Of a stretch of DNA of 64,000 bases, positions 54,911 to 64,000 are shown one piece after another. The position numbers were made by a program, and so were the translations under genes. Under the pieces are notes generated by a model. The model did not search any database, was not told where the DNA came from, and saw only the letters and a list, made by a program, of their open reading frames with translations. The DNA is taken from positions 3,006,979 to 3,070,978 of the forward strand of contig NC_087383.1 of assembly GCF_963675165.1 (NCBI RefSeq), written 5' to 3'. The stretch is from Halichondria panicea (Eukaryota; Porifera; Demospongiae; Suberitida; Halichondriidae). How positions within the stretch are numbered: the first letter of the stretch is position 1; each line of letters opens with the position of its first letter.

Positions 54911-55046
54911 GTTAGACACTGTTTAGGAAGTTTCTACATGATTTAGAAGCCCAAAGGGCTGGTTGTAGTATCCCGAACGCAGTGAGGGTTCTACTAGCCC
55001 TGAGGACTTCTAAATCATGTGGAAACTTCTTAAACAGTGTCTAAGC
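54911..55046. repeat. Foldback element, ~136 bp
   Basis: GTTAGACACTGTTTAGGAAG and TCTACATGATTTAGAAG pair with CTTCTAAATCATGTGG and CTTCTTAAACAGTGTCTAAG around a G/C-rich centre. A small MITE is likely; no clear target duplication. Confidence 0.6.
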
Positions 55047-55127
55047 ATTTTAGATCATAGCAACTATGAGTATTTAGCCAATCAGATTTGAATGTTCTTA
55101 TCTAATCTTTGCTACATGATTTTCTAA

Positions 55128-55192
55128 GTGAAGTACATGATTTTCTATTGAAGTACATGATTTTCTATTGAAGTACATGATTTTCTAAATTG
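55128..55192. repeat. 20-bp tandem repeat, three units
   Basis: GAAGTACATGATTTTCTATT three times, the last unit ending in CTAAATT. Confidence 0.75.
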
Positions 55193-55199
55193 GATAGAA

Positions 55200-55695
55200 C
55201 ATTTCCTCTAACCAATCAGATTGCAGTATTTATGACAAACATGATCTAAATTTTGATAGTAAAAACTTGGGTATGATGTAAACACTACTGACGTTTTGGC
55301 AGGATTAGTGGAACATATATTTATGATCCATTCCCCCCTTAAGCCGTGGCTATTTTAAAACACCTCGCTATTCTGGCCAAGCTTCACTGTGCCAGATTAA
55401 CAAGAGTCTAGTGTACATGTATTAACGAGTGCTGCAAGCTGCGCTGTGCTAATGCCTCTCGTCATGTTTCGCTTTCTCTCAAACTATGAGAGTGTTAGAG
55501 AGGTGAAGAGGTAATTACATAATGTATTACTGTTGACAGAATTGAATTACAAATAGAATAGGAGAGGAGCTGAATGTAAACAGAAGCCTATCTTCTCAAC
55601 GTTACACAGACTTGTGTACTCTATTGTTATCTATTCTATAATCATTGTTGTGCTTGTGGCTTCTTACCAGAATCCCAAGAGAAAAAGTAGATCAG
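55200..55695. other. Stretch without a recognised gene
   Basis: No exon; some words shared with 15170-15210 (AACGAGTGCTGCAAGCTGCG type). Confidence 0.35.
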
Positions 55696-55699
55696 GATC

Positions 55700-56135
55700 T
55701 GGATTATCTCACACGTGGGGATGAGCGCGCATGCGCATTAAATCTGCAAGAATAATGGGTGTCTGCAAAGAGAACAAATGGCTACTATACTATAGCTATA
55801 TAGCTGCTTTAAACAACAGATCTTTTCTGGCTCTTAGCGAACAAAAAGCAAGCGCTTTAGTGCAAGGCTAACGAATAGTGTGAACAGATGATTCTGAAGA
55901 GACTGTAACAGCCTTCAATATGTGAGTCAAACTAGCCATATCTCGAGAAAGAAGCCTTAGTTTGCTAATCCACGAATAAAATCCAAGAAAACGTGGCTAA
56001 AAGCCTATAGAAGCTGTTAGTTTTTGTCGTATTGCAACCGTTGAGCAGTTACAGCTGGAATACACACACACACACACACACACAGTCAGCTTTAGCGTAT
56101 CCCTCATACGGCTGCGCCTCAGTCGAGGCATAATA
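55700..56135. repeat. Dispersed repeat ending in (CA)n and GAGGCATAA, copy 3
   Basis: Diverged relative of 18680-19065: AGCCATATCTCGAGAAAGAAG, TAATCCACGAATAAAATCCA, then a CA tract and TCAGTCGAGGCATAATAA. Confidence 0.5.
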
Positions 56136-56183
56136 AATTATTATACAGTATTCACCGAGTATACATGTACATGCTAAACTCAC

Positions 56184-56326
56184 ATCTGCCTTGCTGTTAG
56201 CCAGTTCCAATTCTCTCACCAGCTCAGCTATGACACCCGGTTCCATGACCTCTCGAGCAGCTTCTCCTCCAACTCCCTCAGCAGGTTATCCTCTAGACAT
56301 CGAATGGTCTCACTCTTTTCCTCAAC
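56184..56326 (-). pseudogene. Coiled-coil exon, copy 4, frameshifted
   Basis: 143 nt instead of 150; a loss beside MDPG (minus-strand GGTCATGGAACC) breaks the frame. Confidence 0.5.
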
Positions 56327-56462
56327 CTGACAGGGGAACATCAATAAGTTGCTGCCAGGTGGAGAATACTCGACATACAACAGTGACGTGCATGTACAGT
56401 CAGCTCTCTCAACTCTGGCAATCAATACTGCTCAAAGACATTCTTAAAGTGATTGAGCTCAC

Positions 56463-56534
56463 CTTTGGTAGCGCTGACTTATCACAGCTGTTGGTCCAAT
56501 CCTCCAGAACTCTGAGCTTCCCCTCGAGGTGCAA
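56463..56534 (-). pseudogene. 24-codon exon (LHLEGKLRVLE), copy 2
   Basis: Open, same length and splice sites as 3858-3929. Confidence 0.5.
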
Positions 56535-56790
56535 CTGCAAGTGACAGAAGAGAAAATAGCTCCAATAATATTATACAATAATTAGTAGTATAGACACTGA
56601 AAGAGCAGATTACCAGGGACATAATTATTGCAGTGCTTATAATTATAGCTGCTCAAAGTGGTCATAAAGCTTCAACAGAAAAACCAACCTGTATATTAAA
56701 ATAGATGCATGTACCCTGGGAGCAATGCAGACGTCAATCAGTCAAGTATTTATTCACAGCTGTAGGCACACACTTGCCCAACCCACTCAC

Positions 56791-56865
56791 CAGAGAGGAC
56801 ACCCTGATAGTGCCATCACTGAGTTCCTCATCTTTAACCCTGCTTTCAATGGTCAGCTTGTGTTA
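56791..56865 (-). pseudogene. Kinesin motor exon b, partial second copy
   Basis: The minus strand keeps LTIESRVKDEELSDGT and VSSL with the donor GTGAGTGGG. The upstream part carrying the NSRSHTIF motif is gone. Confidence 0.6.
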
Positions 56866-57610
56866 TCTAAATCGAGGTATGAGAAAAACGCTCCAATGTA
56901 AACAGTAGTACTTCAGAAACAGACATACAGGTTGGTGTCCTATATTGCAGTGCCTGTAATTATAGCTAGTACAAGGGTGTTCAGTCATGCAAAGTAGACT
57001 ACCTTACCATAACAACCAATCGTGATCCTAAACATCTTCATACATACAAAATTCAGTCCATAATAAAAGAGAGAAAGTATCGAGCGTATATATCGTTACC
57101 TTGCATCAGATGTATTCTCGATATTGTACAACACATGTAACATTACACCCTGTCTGAACAACTTATGGCATAAAATGTTTCTGCCTCGAGGTAAGTAGCG
57201 GCTTCGGGTACTCGGATTGTTTGGTTAAAAAGCAAGAAGTTACGTCACTTTCCGAATACATTTGACGGAAGGTAATGGTACGTTGAATACTCCCTCTCTT
57301 TTATTATGGACTCTTGCTATTAGCGGCCTCTCAAAACTGGTAAGAAACTTAAGCAACTGTAATCACATGACGTACGTACATGTACCGACACCATTTTATG
57401 AAGGAGAGAGTATAATTATACAAAGCAGCACATTCAGCGTGGGATTAATATAAGGACTGTACATTTCCATGCAGTGCATACTGTACAATGTAACTATAGT
57501 AACTCACACGGTTCACTCTGATAACTTAATTTGATATGATCTTCATCAAAAAAGCAACGGGAAATTTTACTTGATTGGCTACTGTATCAGCTTGTCCCAA
57601 AACTGCTCAC

Positions 57611-57662
57611 CCGTGGCACCTGTTGCACTTACACGCTCTGACCCAGCCAGGTCAACCAGGCT
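57611..57662 (-). CDS. Kinesin motor domain exon c (LVDLAGSER)
   Basis: The minus strand, acceptor TGTGTTCAG and donor GTGAGC, reads SLVDLAGSERVSATGATG. LVDLAGSE is the switch II signature of kinesin motors. It joins exon b (57818-57942) in phase 0. The next motor segment (RLKEG-x-x-IN-x-SL) was not found to its left, so the motor is incomplete. VSSLSLVDLAGSER most recalls kinesin-7 (CENP-E-like) motors; subfamily is uncertain. Confidence 0.75.
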
Positions 57663-57817
57663 CTGAACACAGAGAAGGAGGTAAAATCATCATAATAACA
57701 ATAACTTATATGTACATTTACACATACATAGTCTGTACGTGTAGATCAAATTAAAGCAAAATAGTCGACCTAGTGTATGTTCACAGCTGTAGGCACACAC
57801 TTGCCCAACCCACTCAC

Positions 57818-57942
57818 CAGAGAGGACACCCTGATAGTAGTGCCATCACTGAGTTCATCATCTCTAACCCTGCTTTCAATGGTCAGTTTGAATATTGTGT
57901 GTGATCTGGAGTTGTGCTCGGTAGATCCAAATGTCCGGTTCT
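57818..57942 (-). CDS. Kinesin motor domain exon b (switch I, SRSH)
   Basis: A 125-nt exon, acceptor CTGCTCAG and donor GTGAGTGGG. It reads NRTFGSTEHNSRSHTIFKL, then TIESRVRDDELSDGTTIRV. N-x-x-SSRSH is the kinesin switch I signature; here one Ser is missing (HNSRSH), an unusual loss in a motif that contacts nucleotide. Phases with exons a and c are correct (1 and 0). Kinesins move along microtubules by ATP hydrolysis. Confidence 0.78.
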
Positions 57943-58192
57943 CTGAGCAGAAGAGATTATACACATTACCAGCACATCAGGTGCACAGGCAGCATGCATG
58001 TACATGTACACACAAGGCTAAGTCTGAGAGGACACACTAGGGCAGACCAACAGTGGCTGTAATAAAGAGGTGACATGCTAACACAGGTTGCATGAAACCA
58101 ACCCTATGGAGACTGGGCCATTAACCTGGCTACAGGGTGATCACATTAGACAGACAGGTTCACAAAGGTGCACAAGTGATATAGTGACTTAC

Positions 58193-58262
58193 TCTCCCCG
58201 ATCTCAATGAGACTAGTAAATATCTTGGGGAGGGAAATCGGCTCCTCAGACAACCCAACCAA
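58193..58262 (-). CDS. Kinesin motor domain exon a
   Basis: A 70-nt exon, donor GTAAGTCAC, acceptor weak (ATAAG). It reads VGLSEEPISLPKIFTSLIEI and its last base joins exon b to give GEKNRT, the usual kinesin bridge before switch I. The P-loop exon (GQT-x-x-GKT) is not seen further upstream to 59.2 kb. Three correctly phased exons suggest the fragment derives from a working gene. Confidence 0.7.
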
Positions 58263-58269
58263 CTTATGA

Positions 58270-58820
58270 GTTAGCCTAGCTTGCACTAATTTAAAGCCCT
58301 ATTGATTTATTAGTCATAAAAGTGCAACAAAAGCTGTGCTGCCTAGCAGCAGCCATTGTGAACTTTGACCGCTTTGGAGATACATAATTATGGCAGGAAA
58401 TGCAACTTCTGTTTCCTATAATTATTGGACAGCTAATTCTCTAGAGATGCACACTTAATACACGGCAATTGGAGAGTACCAAAACTCAACTCTGCTACTG
58501 TAATTAAGACCTCTAATTAAGGCCACCCTCCAAATATGCGACACTCTCGAGCTTAGGTAATTTTCTGACTTCTACGACAGCTACGTTGACAATTATGTTT
58601 TAATGTCGCGTCCTAAATGAGGTAAATATAGCCACACCCTAGCATCGGTTTTGGAAAACACGTTCTAGAAATTGAGGCAAGTATAGACTGAGTAGAGCTA
58701 TCCATAATCAGATACGACATCAGGTTTTTATCAACCTCCAAAAGAAGCGACATCTGGCTTCGTAATTATTTTAAAAAAGTGTTGCTTTAATTAAAGGTCT
58801 TACGGTATTAAATCATATTT
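58270..58820. other. Intron-like stretch, no gene
   Basis: 58550-58820 follows 4845-5165 (AATTTTTAATGCCGCGTCCT and TTAAAGGTCTTACGG words). No exon. Confidence 0.4.
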
Positions 58821-58825
58821 CTTAC

Positions 58826-59140
58826 TTGAAAACTTGAATACGTCAGATTCATTACTGACAGGGCAGCATTCTCAGCCTCAAACTGTGCAAATTAAAGAAC
58901 AGAAAACATGATCCACGACCTTACAACATAACTTAAACCTGTAGATTTAATAGTCTCGAATACCCGCCTCAACCTAAAAGCTTTTAGGTTGAGGCGGGTA
59001 TTCGAGACTATAGATTTAATAACCAGACAATATTATTGATGAACAAGACAATAATCTATGGCTAATCAATTGACTCACCCTCCTTCCATTCGGAGAATGC
59101 TGTAATACTTTAGCAATGCAATGGAGCTAAAAGCTAGCTA
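58826..59140 (-). pseudogene. IQGAP exon pair (FEAENA and GSIAKV), copy 3
   Basis: 58826-58882 and 59079-59140 match 5173-5394. The GSIAKV exon is altered (an ATTGC repeat shifts the frame). A perfect palindrome (58950-59011) is inserted between them. Confidence 0.45.
58950..59011. repeat. Perfect 62-bp palindrome
   Basis: Arms of 31 bp without spacer, centred on AAGCTT between 58980 and 58981; the arm contains CGAATACCCGCCTCAACC. Absent from the other two copies of this intron. Confidence 0.9.
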
Positions 59141-59242
59141 GCCAGGTTTCATCATAGATAAACTATGGTTTCACTCAAATGTCTTTGGTGGGTGTGGTAA
59201 ATTCGAAAAGTGATCATTCTTAGATATCTGAGATACACCCAC

Positions 59243-59468
59243 TTTAACTATGGTCGCAAGAGTCAGGAAGTAGTGAGTCATATCCGAGCGTGGATATTAT
59301 TACAATTTTGGCAGTACCGGGTCTAAGCTGGAGTCGCGTGCCCTTTGAACCCTGTCGGGGTTGGGGGTCACGTGACTGTGGTTAGGTTTTGGGGGAGTAC
59401 TGAGAGAGGGGCCCCCGTTGTTAGCATTAAGCACGTAAGTGTTTGGGGGGGGGCCCTCATTCAGCCCC
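59243..59468 (-). mobile_element. Ngaro-type terminal repeat B2 (element 3' end)
   Basis: A 226-bp copy of 59712-59936, starting TTTAACTATGGTCGCAAGAG on the plus strand, one G longer in its G run. It cuts the AAAGTGGGTGTATCTCA hairpin present at 5443 and 51615, which marks the element's outer end. Confidence 0.75.
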
Positions 59469-59711
59469 CATACCGGTAATCACATCGTATGATGGAAAGA
59501 AATGGTCAGAGACCGTGTTTGATAGGGAGGGAGGGAGGCTCAAGAGTTGAGCCTCAGTCACTAGCACTGTACTCGGGAGAAGTATTACACGTGTAAGAGA
59601 GTAGGTCACGCATGCGCGATGTACGGGGCCAAGCCCAAGCACCTCTACAGCCGAGGTAAGGCCGCGGTTGTGATGCTTCACGTTAACTACGTTTAACTAC
59701 ATTAAACTACA
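59469..59711 (-). mobile_element. Ngaro-type internal repeat segment A2
   Basis: 243 bp between the two B repeats, ending on the plus strand with TTAACTACGTTTAACTACAT-type words. By the split-repeat model its partner A1 should precede gag, right of this window; 63.82-64.0 kb does not contain it. Confidence 0.6.
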
Positions 59712-59936
59712 TTTAACTATGGTCGCAAGAGTCAGGAAGTAGTGAGTCATATCCGAGCGTGGATATTATTACAATTTTGGCAGTACCGGGTCTAAGCTGG
59801 AGTCGCGTGCCCTTTGAACCCTGTCGGGGTTGGGGGTCACGTGACTGTGGTTAGGTTTTGGGGGAGTACTGAGAGAGGGGCCCCCGTTGTTAGCATTAAG
59901 CACGTAAGTGTTTGGGGGGGGCCCTCATTCAGCCCC
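59712..59936 (-). mobile_element. Ngaro-type terminal repeat B1
   Basis: 225 bp, direct copy of B2, offset 469 bp. High identity between B1 and B2 suggests a fairly recent insertion despite the broken reading frames. Confidence 0.75.
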
Positions 59937-60089
59937 AAGGAATACATATCGACTGGAATAAGACAGGCAATATGTAGTAGAATTATACTCCCCAAAAATA
60001 ATAAGAAAATAGCTACCCGGTGTTACCAAAATGAATGCATAGAAGCAAGAAAACAAAAATGAGTACACCAAAATAGTTCAAGTCCAAGT

Positions 60090-61090
60090 TCAGGGTTCTG
60101 AGCGACCACCCGTCGTGGGGGGCGAGGACGACGACATTGTCCGGGCAAATGAAGCCAATTGGCTCGCCGGGGTTCGAATATACTGGAGAAAGGCAGCGCT
60201 CTGCCACCGTCCCAGGGTCTGAATAGAGGAGTCAGCGATTCCCACCATGGCTGCTGTGGTTGCCGCGCCAATGCGGAAGCTGTGGCCGGCGTAGTCATCC
60301 TGCGGGAGGCCGAGGAGTCGGAGAATGTCTCTTATTTGGGCAGTAAACCACATCTTGGTCACAGGGACACCAGAAGATAAAAGGAAGAAAGGTCCTTGTG
60401 GTTGGCTCTTCCTGGCTTCCGTATACCGGAGAATTGCACTGACCGGGCACAGCCGAGTGCCAGTGTTACCCAGGATAATCTGGGCTCCCTTGCCGAACTG
60501 GTCGCATTTCGACTTCCGAAGCCGGACTTGTACCATTGACGGGTTGTCCCTGCTGTCGATGGCAATATCCCCCCAGGACAAGCAGGTTGCAGGGTCATAT
60601 GCCGCGGAGGAGGGTAGGAGGAGTTCGCCTAGACGAAAGAAACCGAAAAATGCCGTTGACGCAATGGTCCATAAAACCAGTTTTTCGGGGTTAGGAGAAG
60701 ACATAAGTGAGTCATGTAACTGGGACAAGAGAGTGATCGTGATGGGAAGTCGGATCCGGGAAGTCGCTCCCCTCAACATTCTAGTACGGCTGATGCCCGC
60801 TTGAACCCTTTTGAGGACAGGAAGGGAAGACTGTTCCCTCGGATCCGGGAGACCGAGGGATATTTGCATGTTCCGAATTGCCGCTAGGTAGGACTTGCAT
60901 GTCTGAGGTGCAAGTCCCTCATCGGCCAGGAACGACACGAAAAGACAGAGGAGGTGCTCAGTGACCGGGAACGGGGATGAAACATTATAACGAGTGCAGA
61001 ATTTGTGAAAACGGGTGGTAGCTGACTTGTATGTCCTGTGTGTCGAAGGGGCTAGTCCCTGCTGAAAATAGAACTGAACTGAGTTCTCCA
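60090..61090 (-). CDS. Tyrosine recombinase of the YR retrotransposon
   Basis: The minus-strand frame is open from about 61090, overlapping the RNase H frame end; an internal ATG at 60938 starts MSFLADEGLAPQTC. The N-terminal part (QQGLAPSTHRTYKSA) is the core-binding helical domain. Counted from that ATG, catalytic residues are R102 (FFRLGE), H219-x2-R222 (GHSFRIGA), W245 in the GRW motif and Tyr253 (FLQYIR), a complete R-H-R-W-Y set. It would integrate the circular DNA copy of the element. No frameshift was noticed here. Confidence 0.85.
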
Positions 61091-61800
61091 GACTCGAGAC
61101 GTCCAGTCCGCCTGTTGATCCAGGAGGAGGTCCATTAGAGGCAGAGACACTTGGGACGGGAAGGTGTCTGCATGTGGTACCTTTAAAAGGAAGGAGGAAA
61201 GGCGATTACGAGACAAATCGTCAGCTAAATGGTTTGAGTGGGTGTCAATGTAAATCGAGTCAATGTGCATATGATAGTGCGCCTCCACGAAGGTCAGACA
61301 GCGCAGAAGATGCATGATTCCTCCGGACCTGCTGGTTCTGGAGCGAAGACTGGCTACCACCACCTGGTTGTCGCAGCGGCATGTGACTCGGTGGCCATGC
61401 CATGATCTTCCCCAAGTGGCACAAGCCAGAATGATGGGGAGGAATTCCTTCTCTGCAATCGTCAGCGCAGAGGATCGATAATCCCAGGTGATTTGGAACC
61501 AGGAACGGAGATACCATGCTCCGCAGCCCCATGACCCGGACGCGTATGACGTCATCGTGGCGTGGGGCATGTGAAATGGGGTGGCGAGGAGGGAGGTGCC
61601 GTTCCAGGCCTCGGTGAAGGTTAACCACCATGCTAGGTCCGATTGGAAGCCTTTGTTCAAGCGGATTGGGACTACCCCCCGTGGGGGGTGGCACGTAGTG
61701 TGTAGCAGGTCGAGCATACGGCGAAGGAAAGACCGTCCGGGCCTGATGACCTTGCATGCATGGTTGAGGAGGCCGATCAGAGATTCGAGTTCTTTTTGTA
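61052..61800 (-). CDS. RNase H domain, first catalytic Asp replaced
   Basis: In the frame ending at 61052: TSYASGSWGCGAW where the family has an Asp (T-D-A-S-x-x-G-W-G form), then TIAEKEFLPI with the Glu, RCDNQVVVASL with the second Asp and NHLADDLSR with the last. The Asp to Tyr change at the first position should abolish RNase H activity. The frame overlaps the start of the recombinase frame, as is usual in DIRS-like elements. Confidence 0.75.
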
Positions 61801-61859
61801 AGCATGACCTCTTGATAGCCCATTCGTGAAGTAGGAGGGTGAGACGTTCTGGCAGCGAC

Positions 61860-62835
61860 TGAATCTATCTCGATCCCGAGAAAAGTCAGGCAGGTGGTCG
61901 GACCTTCTGTCTTGTGTGCGGCTAGGGGTATGCCTAGCAGGCTACACTCAGTCTGCAGCTGATGCAGGTATTGCTGGCATAACGGGGAAAGGGGGGGTCC
62001 CAAGACGATATAATCGTCCAGGTAGTGGTCCACGTAGGGGATACCAATCTGGTGGAGGTGCCAGGCAAAAGCGTCGGCGACCGCACTGAAAATTTTGGGG
62101 GCCGATCTGAGACCGAACGGCAGCATCGGGTCGATATAATTATGTGCTGCCGCGCCACTGAATTGCTTGGAGGACGCGGTCCTCTGGGTGGACTGGAATG
62201 ATACGATAGGCAGAGGCTATGTCAGTTTTTGCCATGAGGGTTCCGATGCCCATGGCCGAGACTCGACGTGCAACGTCGTCGACAGAGGTGTAGGAAAGGG
62301 AGCAGAGACGGGGGTCTATGCCGTCGTTGACACTCGCCCCGCGGGGGTATGAGAGGTCTGTTATGAGCCTCCACTTGCCGGTGTTGTGACCTTTAGGTGT
62401 GAGACCCATGCGATTGACATGGGTGTGGGGTGGGACCTGGTCGAGGGAGAAAGGGCCGAGCATTCTGCCCAGGGATAGTTCTGATCGTAGATATTCGTCG
62501 ATAACCTCGGGGTGTTGGGAGGCAGATGGCATATTCCCGGTGGCAGAGCGGAGGGGGTTAGCTCTACGGTGCCCTGTCCTGAAGCCCTCTGTTAACCCCT
62601 TCAGGATGTATCGGGCAAACGCCCAGTCTGGATGGTGAGAGAGTGCTCTCTGCCACTGCGGGGCTATGAGGGGGGTCGTCACCCTATCGAGTGAGAGGGA
62701 GGGTTCACAGGTCAGTGGTCTCGCCATGTCGAGGCATAGGAGATCGGCTGTGTACGGGTACATTTGGAGCCATTCTGTGGTTGCATGGGGTGTGCGTGAA
62801 TAACGGCGTCTGTTAAGTTTGCATAATGCAATCAC
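61860..62835 (-). pseudogene. Reverse transcriptase, split by frame changes
   Basis: Upstream frame 62835-62140 holds GKWRLITDLSYPRG and motif A MAKTDIASAYRI, then stops. The downstream frame from 62126 holds LPFGLRSAPKIF (motif B), YLDDYIVLG (motif C, both Asp kept) and LTFLGIEID. The two frames are separated by a short insertion of a TAAT-type word near 62143. A second change of frame near 61855 separates motif C from the thumb/RNase H region. Catalytic residues are kept, so inactivation is recent. Confidence 0.82.
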
Positions 62836-63000
62836 ACCCTGGGGTGGAATTATACTACTTCGCTATCCTAATAAATACATAGCATGCAAACCGAATGTAA
62901 ATGAGGTGAACCTGAAACAAGTGATAAAATATTCATGAGGTAGACGTGAAACAAGTGATAGATAGGAGCCTACAACAAGTCAGTTCCTCCCCTGCGGGGG

Positions 63001-63880
63001 CTAGTATCGACGGAAACTGGGGCCCTGAAAGGGGCGTGGACCGGGGGACCAACGGGGACCAGGAGACCTGTCGCGACCGCCCTGGGGGTTGGTGCGGTGG
63101 CAATGAATGGCCCGATGGTTTCCTCTACACTCTCTGCAGGCGTGAGTGTAGCGGCATCGGTTGTCGGCCACCTTGCAAAGTCCTCTATTCCACCGGTAGC
63201 ATAGTTCCTGGGATTGGCGATGGGGGGGCTGTGTGGCCCGGCCCCATTGGGAGGGAAGTGGGTTGGGTGGGGGTGGGGGTGGATGGTATCCCGTGGAGGG
63301 GGGAGCACTCTGAGGGCTCAACGGGCACGAGGTGGCGACGTGGTCGTCCCTCAAGCACAGGTGGCAGCGGGGGATATCCCTTGCCCTTCCCGTGAAGGCC
63401 TCCTGGAAAAGACGGGGGTTCGGGATGGACCAGTTGAGGTCTGGGAGGGCCAGGGCCTCACGCCGGAAGGCACAGTCGTATGCGACCCACTGTGCTGATT
63501 GGTAGTTACGCTCACACCGGACGATCAGGGCCAAGTAGGCGAACAGTTCCGGAGCCTTCTCGGGAAAACGTTGGGCCAGGATCGCCGCCATCGTGGCAAA
63601 CTTCTCCACCCAGACAGATATGTCGGAGATGGCCAGCCTCGGGCGCCCAGTCGGGGCAGAGGGGTTGAGGTCTTCGCTGCTGATCTCGGACATCTCAATG
63701 AACTTGAGGGCTAGAATTTTTGCGGCGACAGTCGTCGACACTGTCGCTCCCGGGTTGTAAGGGCCTGGGGAGTGGAGGCCCGGTAGTACTGTGGCCGGGG
63801 GATGGAGGGCAGCCGCGGCCAATATGTCCAGACCAGACGTTGGAGGAGTGAAGAGGGGGAGCGCCCCTGCAGCCGTCCCT
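63001..63880 (-). CDS. Gag-like protein of the YR retrotransposon
   Basis: The minus-strand frame ends at 63001 and is open upstream to about 63910 without an ATG in the visible part, so the true start is not fixed. It contains VWVEKF...FAYLALIV and WVAYDCAFRREA, a zinc knuckle CHLCLRDDHVATSC, and a C-terminal Cys/His cluster (C-YRWNRGLC...CRYTHACRECRGNH) typical of DIRS/Ngaro gag. The last 35 residues are Pro/Arg/Gly-rich. The relics at 22.8 and 42.3 kb belong to the same protein family but to a different element. Confidence 0.8.
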
Positions 63881-64000
63881 GTAACGGGGAAAGAGTGAGT
63901 GGGCTAGTGTATACGTGCCCCAGCGGGGAGCAGTGGTGGCTGGCCCAGGCGGGGCCTGGCTCTCAGTAGGTGTGGTGTAGCTACCCCGGCGGGGTGGGAG

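Larger units (their letters stand above)
59243..64000 (-). mobile_element. Ngaro/DIRS-like tyrosine-recombinase retrotransposon
   Basis: Minus-strand order: gag (63.8-63.0 kb), reverse transcriptase (62.8-61.9), RNase H (61.7-61.1), tyrosine recombinase (61.1-60.1), then the direct repeats B1-A2-B2 (59936-59243). Gag-RT-RH-YR order and split direct repeats are typical of Ngaro-type elements, which move through a circular DNA and leave no target duplication. The other end (A1) is beyond the window. RT is split by frame changes near 62143 and 61855, and the RNase H first Asp is replaced, so the copy should be inactive. G/C content is clearly higher than in the surrounding DNA. Confidence 0.88.

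Noticed and set aside
59243-59936. LTR pair of a classical LTR retrotransposon
   Set aside because: Both repeats are on the same side of the coding region and the element carries a tyrosine recombinase, not a DDE integrase.
60325-60804. Plus-strand 159-codon frame
   Set aside because: Antisense of the tyrosine recombinase, which has the full catalytic set.

Overview
The window looks like a piece of an animal nuclear genome, probably an early-branching metazoan such as a demosponge. The evidence is intron-split exons of animal gene families (EFR3, IQGAP, a kinesin), a death-fold/NACHT/LRR receptor of the type expanded in sponges and cnidarians, and a tyrosine-recombinase retrotransposon with many small inverted-repeat elements. 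The lineage is inference; no species-diagnostic sequence was found. No rRNA, tRNA or CRISPR was recognised.

Layout. 1-8.2 kb: minus-strand remnants of IQGAP exons with kinesin-like exons lying between them, plus a broken NLR copy (6.0-6.95 kb). 8.2-11.1 kb: foldback elements and a perfect 130-bp tandem duplication. 11.3-13.2 kb: more IQGAP remnants. 13.6-14.5 kb: a 28-bp minisatellite. 16.5-22.7 kb: EFR3 copy 1 (minus). 22.8-23.4 kb: retrotransposon gag relic. 23.6-26.55 kb: the best gene of the window, an 888-residue NLR with three exons (plus). 27-29.4 kb: IQGAP remnant and small elements. 29.45-30.64 kb: the minisatellite again, split by a 600-bp element. 31-42.1 kb: EFR3 copy 2, a pseudogene carrying several large insertions. 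42.2-43.4 kb: longer gag relic. 43.56-44.65 kb: Mutator-like element with 9-bp target duplications. 45.8-46.43 kb: broken PHD-finger gene. 47-54.5 kb: two rounds of [collapsed NLR + IQGAP tail + coiled-coil exons]. 56-59.2 kb: kinesin motor exons and more remnants. 59.24-64.0 kb: Ngaro/DIRS-like retrotransposon on the minus strand, open at the right edge.

How it fits together. The window is a nest of segmental duplications. EFR3 plus its flanks occurs twice, IQGAP terminal exons five times, the NLR start region four times, and the 150-nt coiled-coil exon four times, with partial copies besides. Because paired copies can be compared, several insertions have a visible empty site, which fixes element ends and target duplications directly: TTAA for two piggyBac-type elements and TA for a CCGTATAGCGG family. 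Only the NLR at 23.6 kb is plainly intact. EFR3 copy 1 is close to intact but has a doubtful 5' exon and ends before the usual C-terminus. An assembly that left two haplotypes in tandem would also give part of this pattern and has to be excluded.
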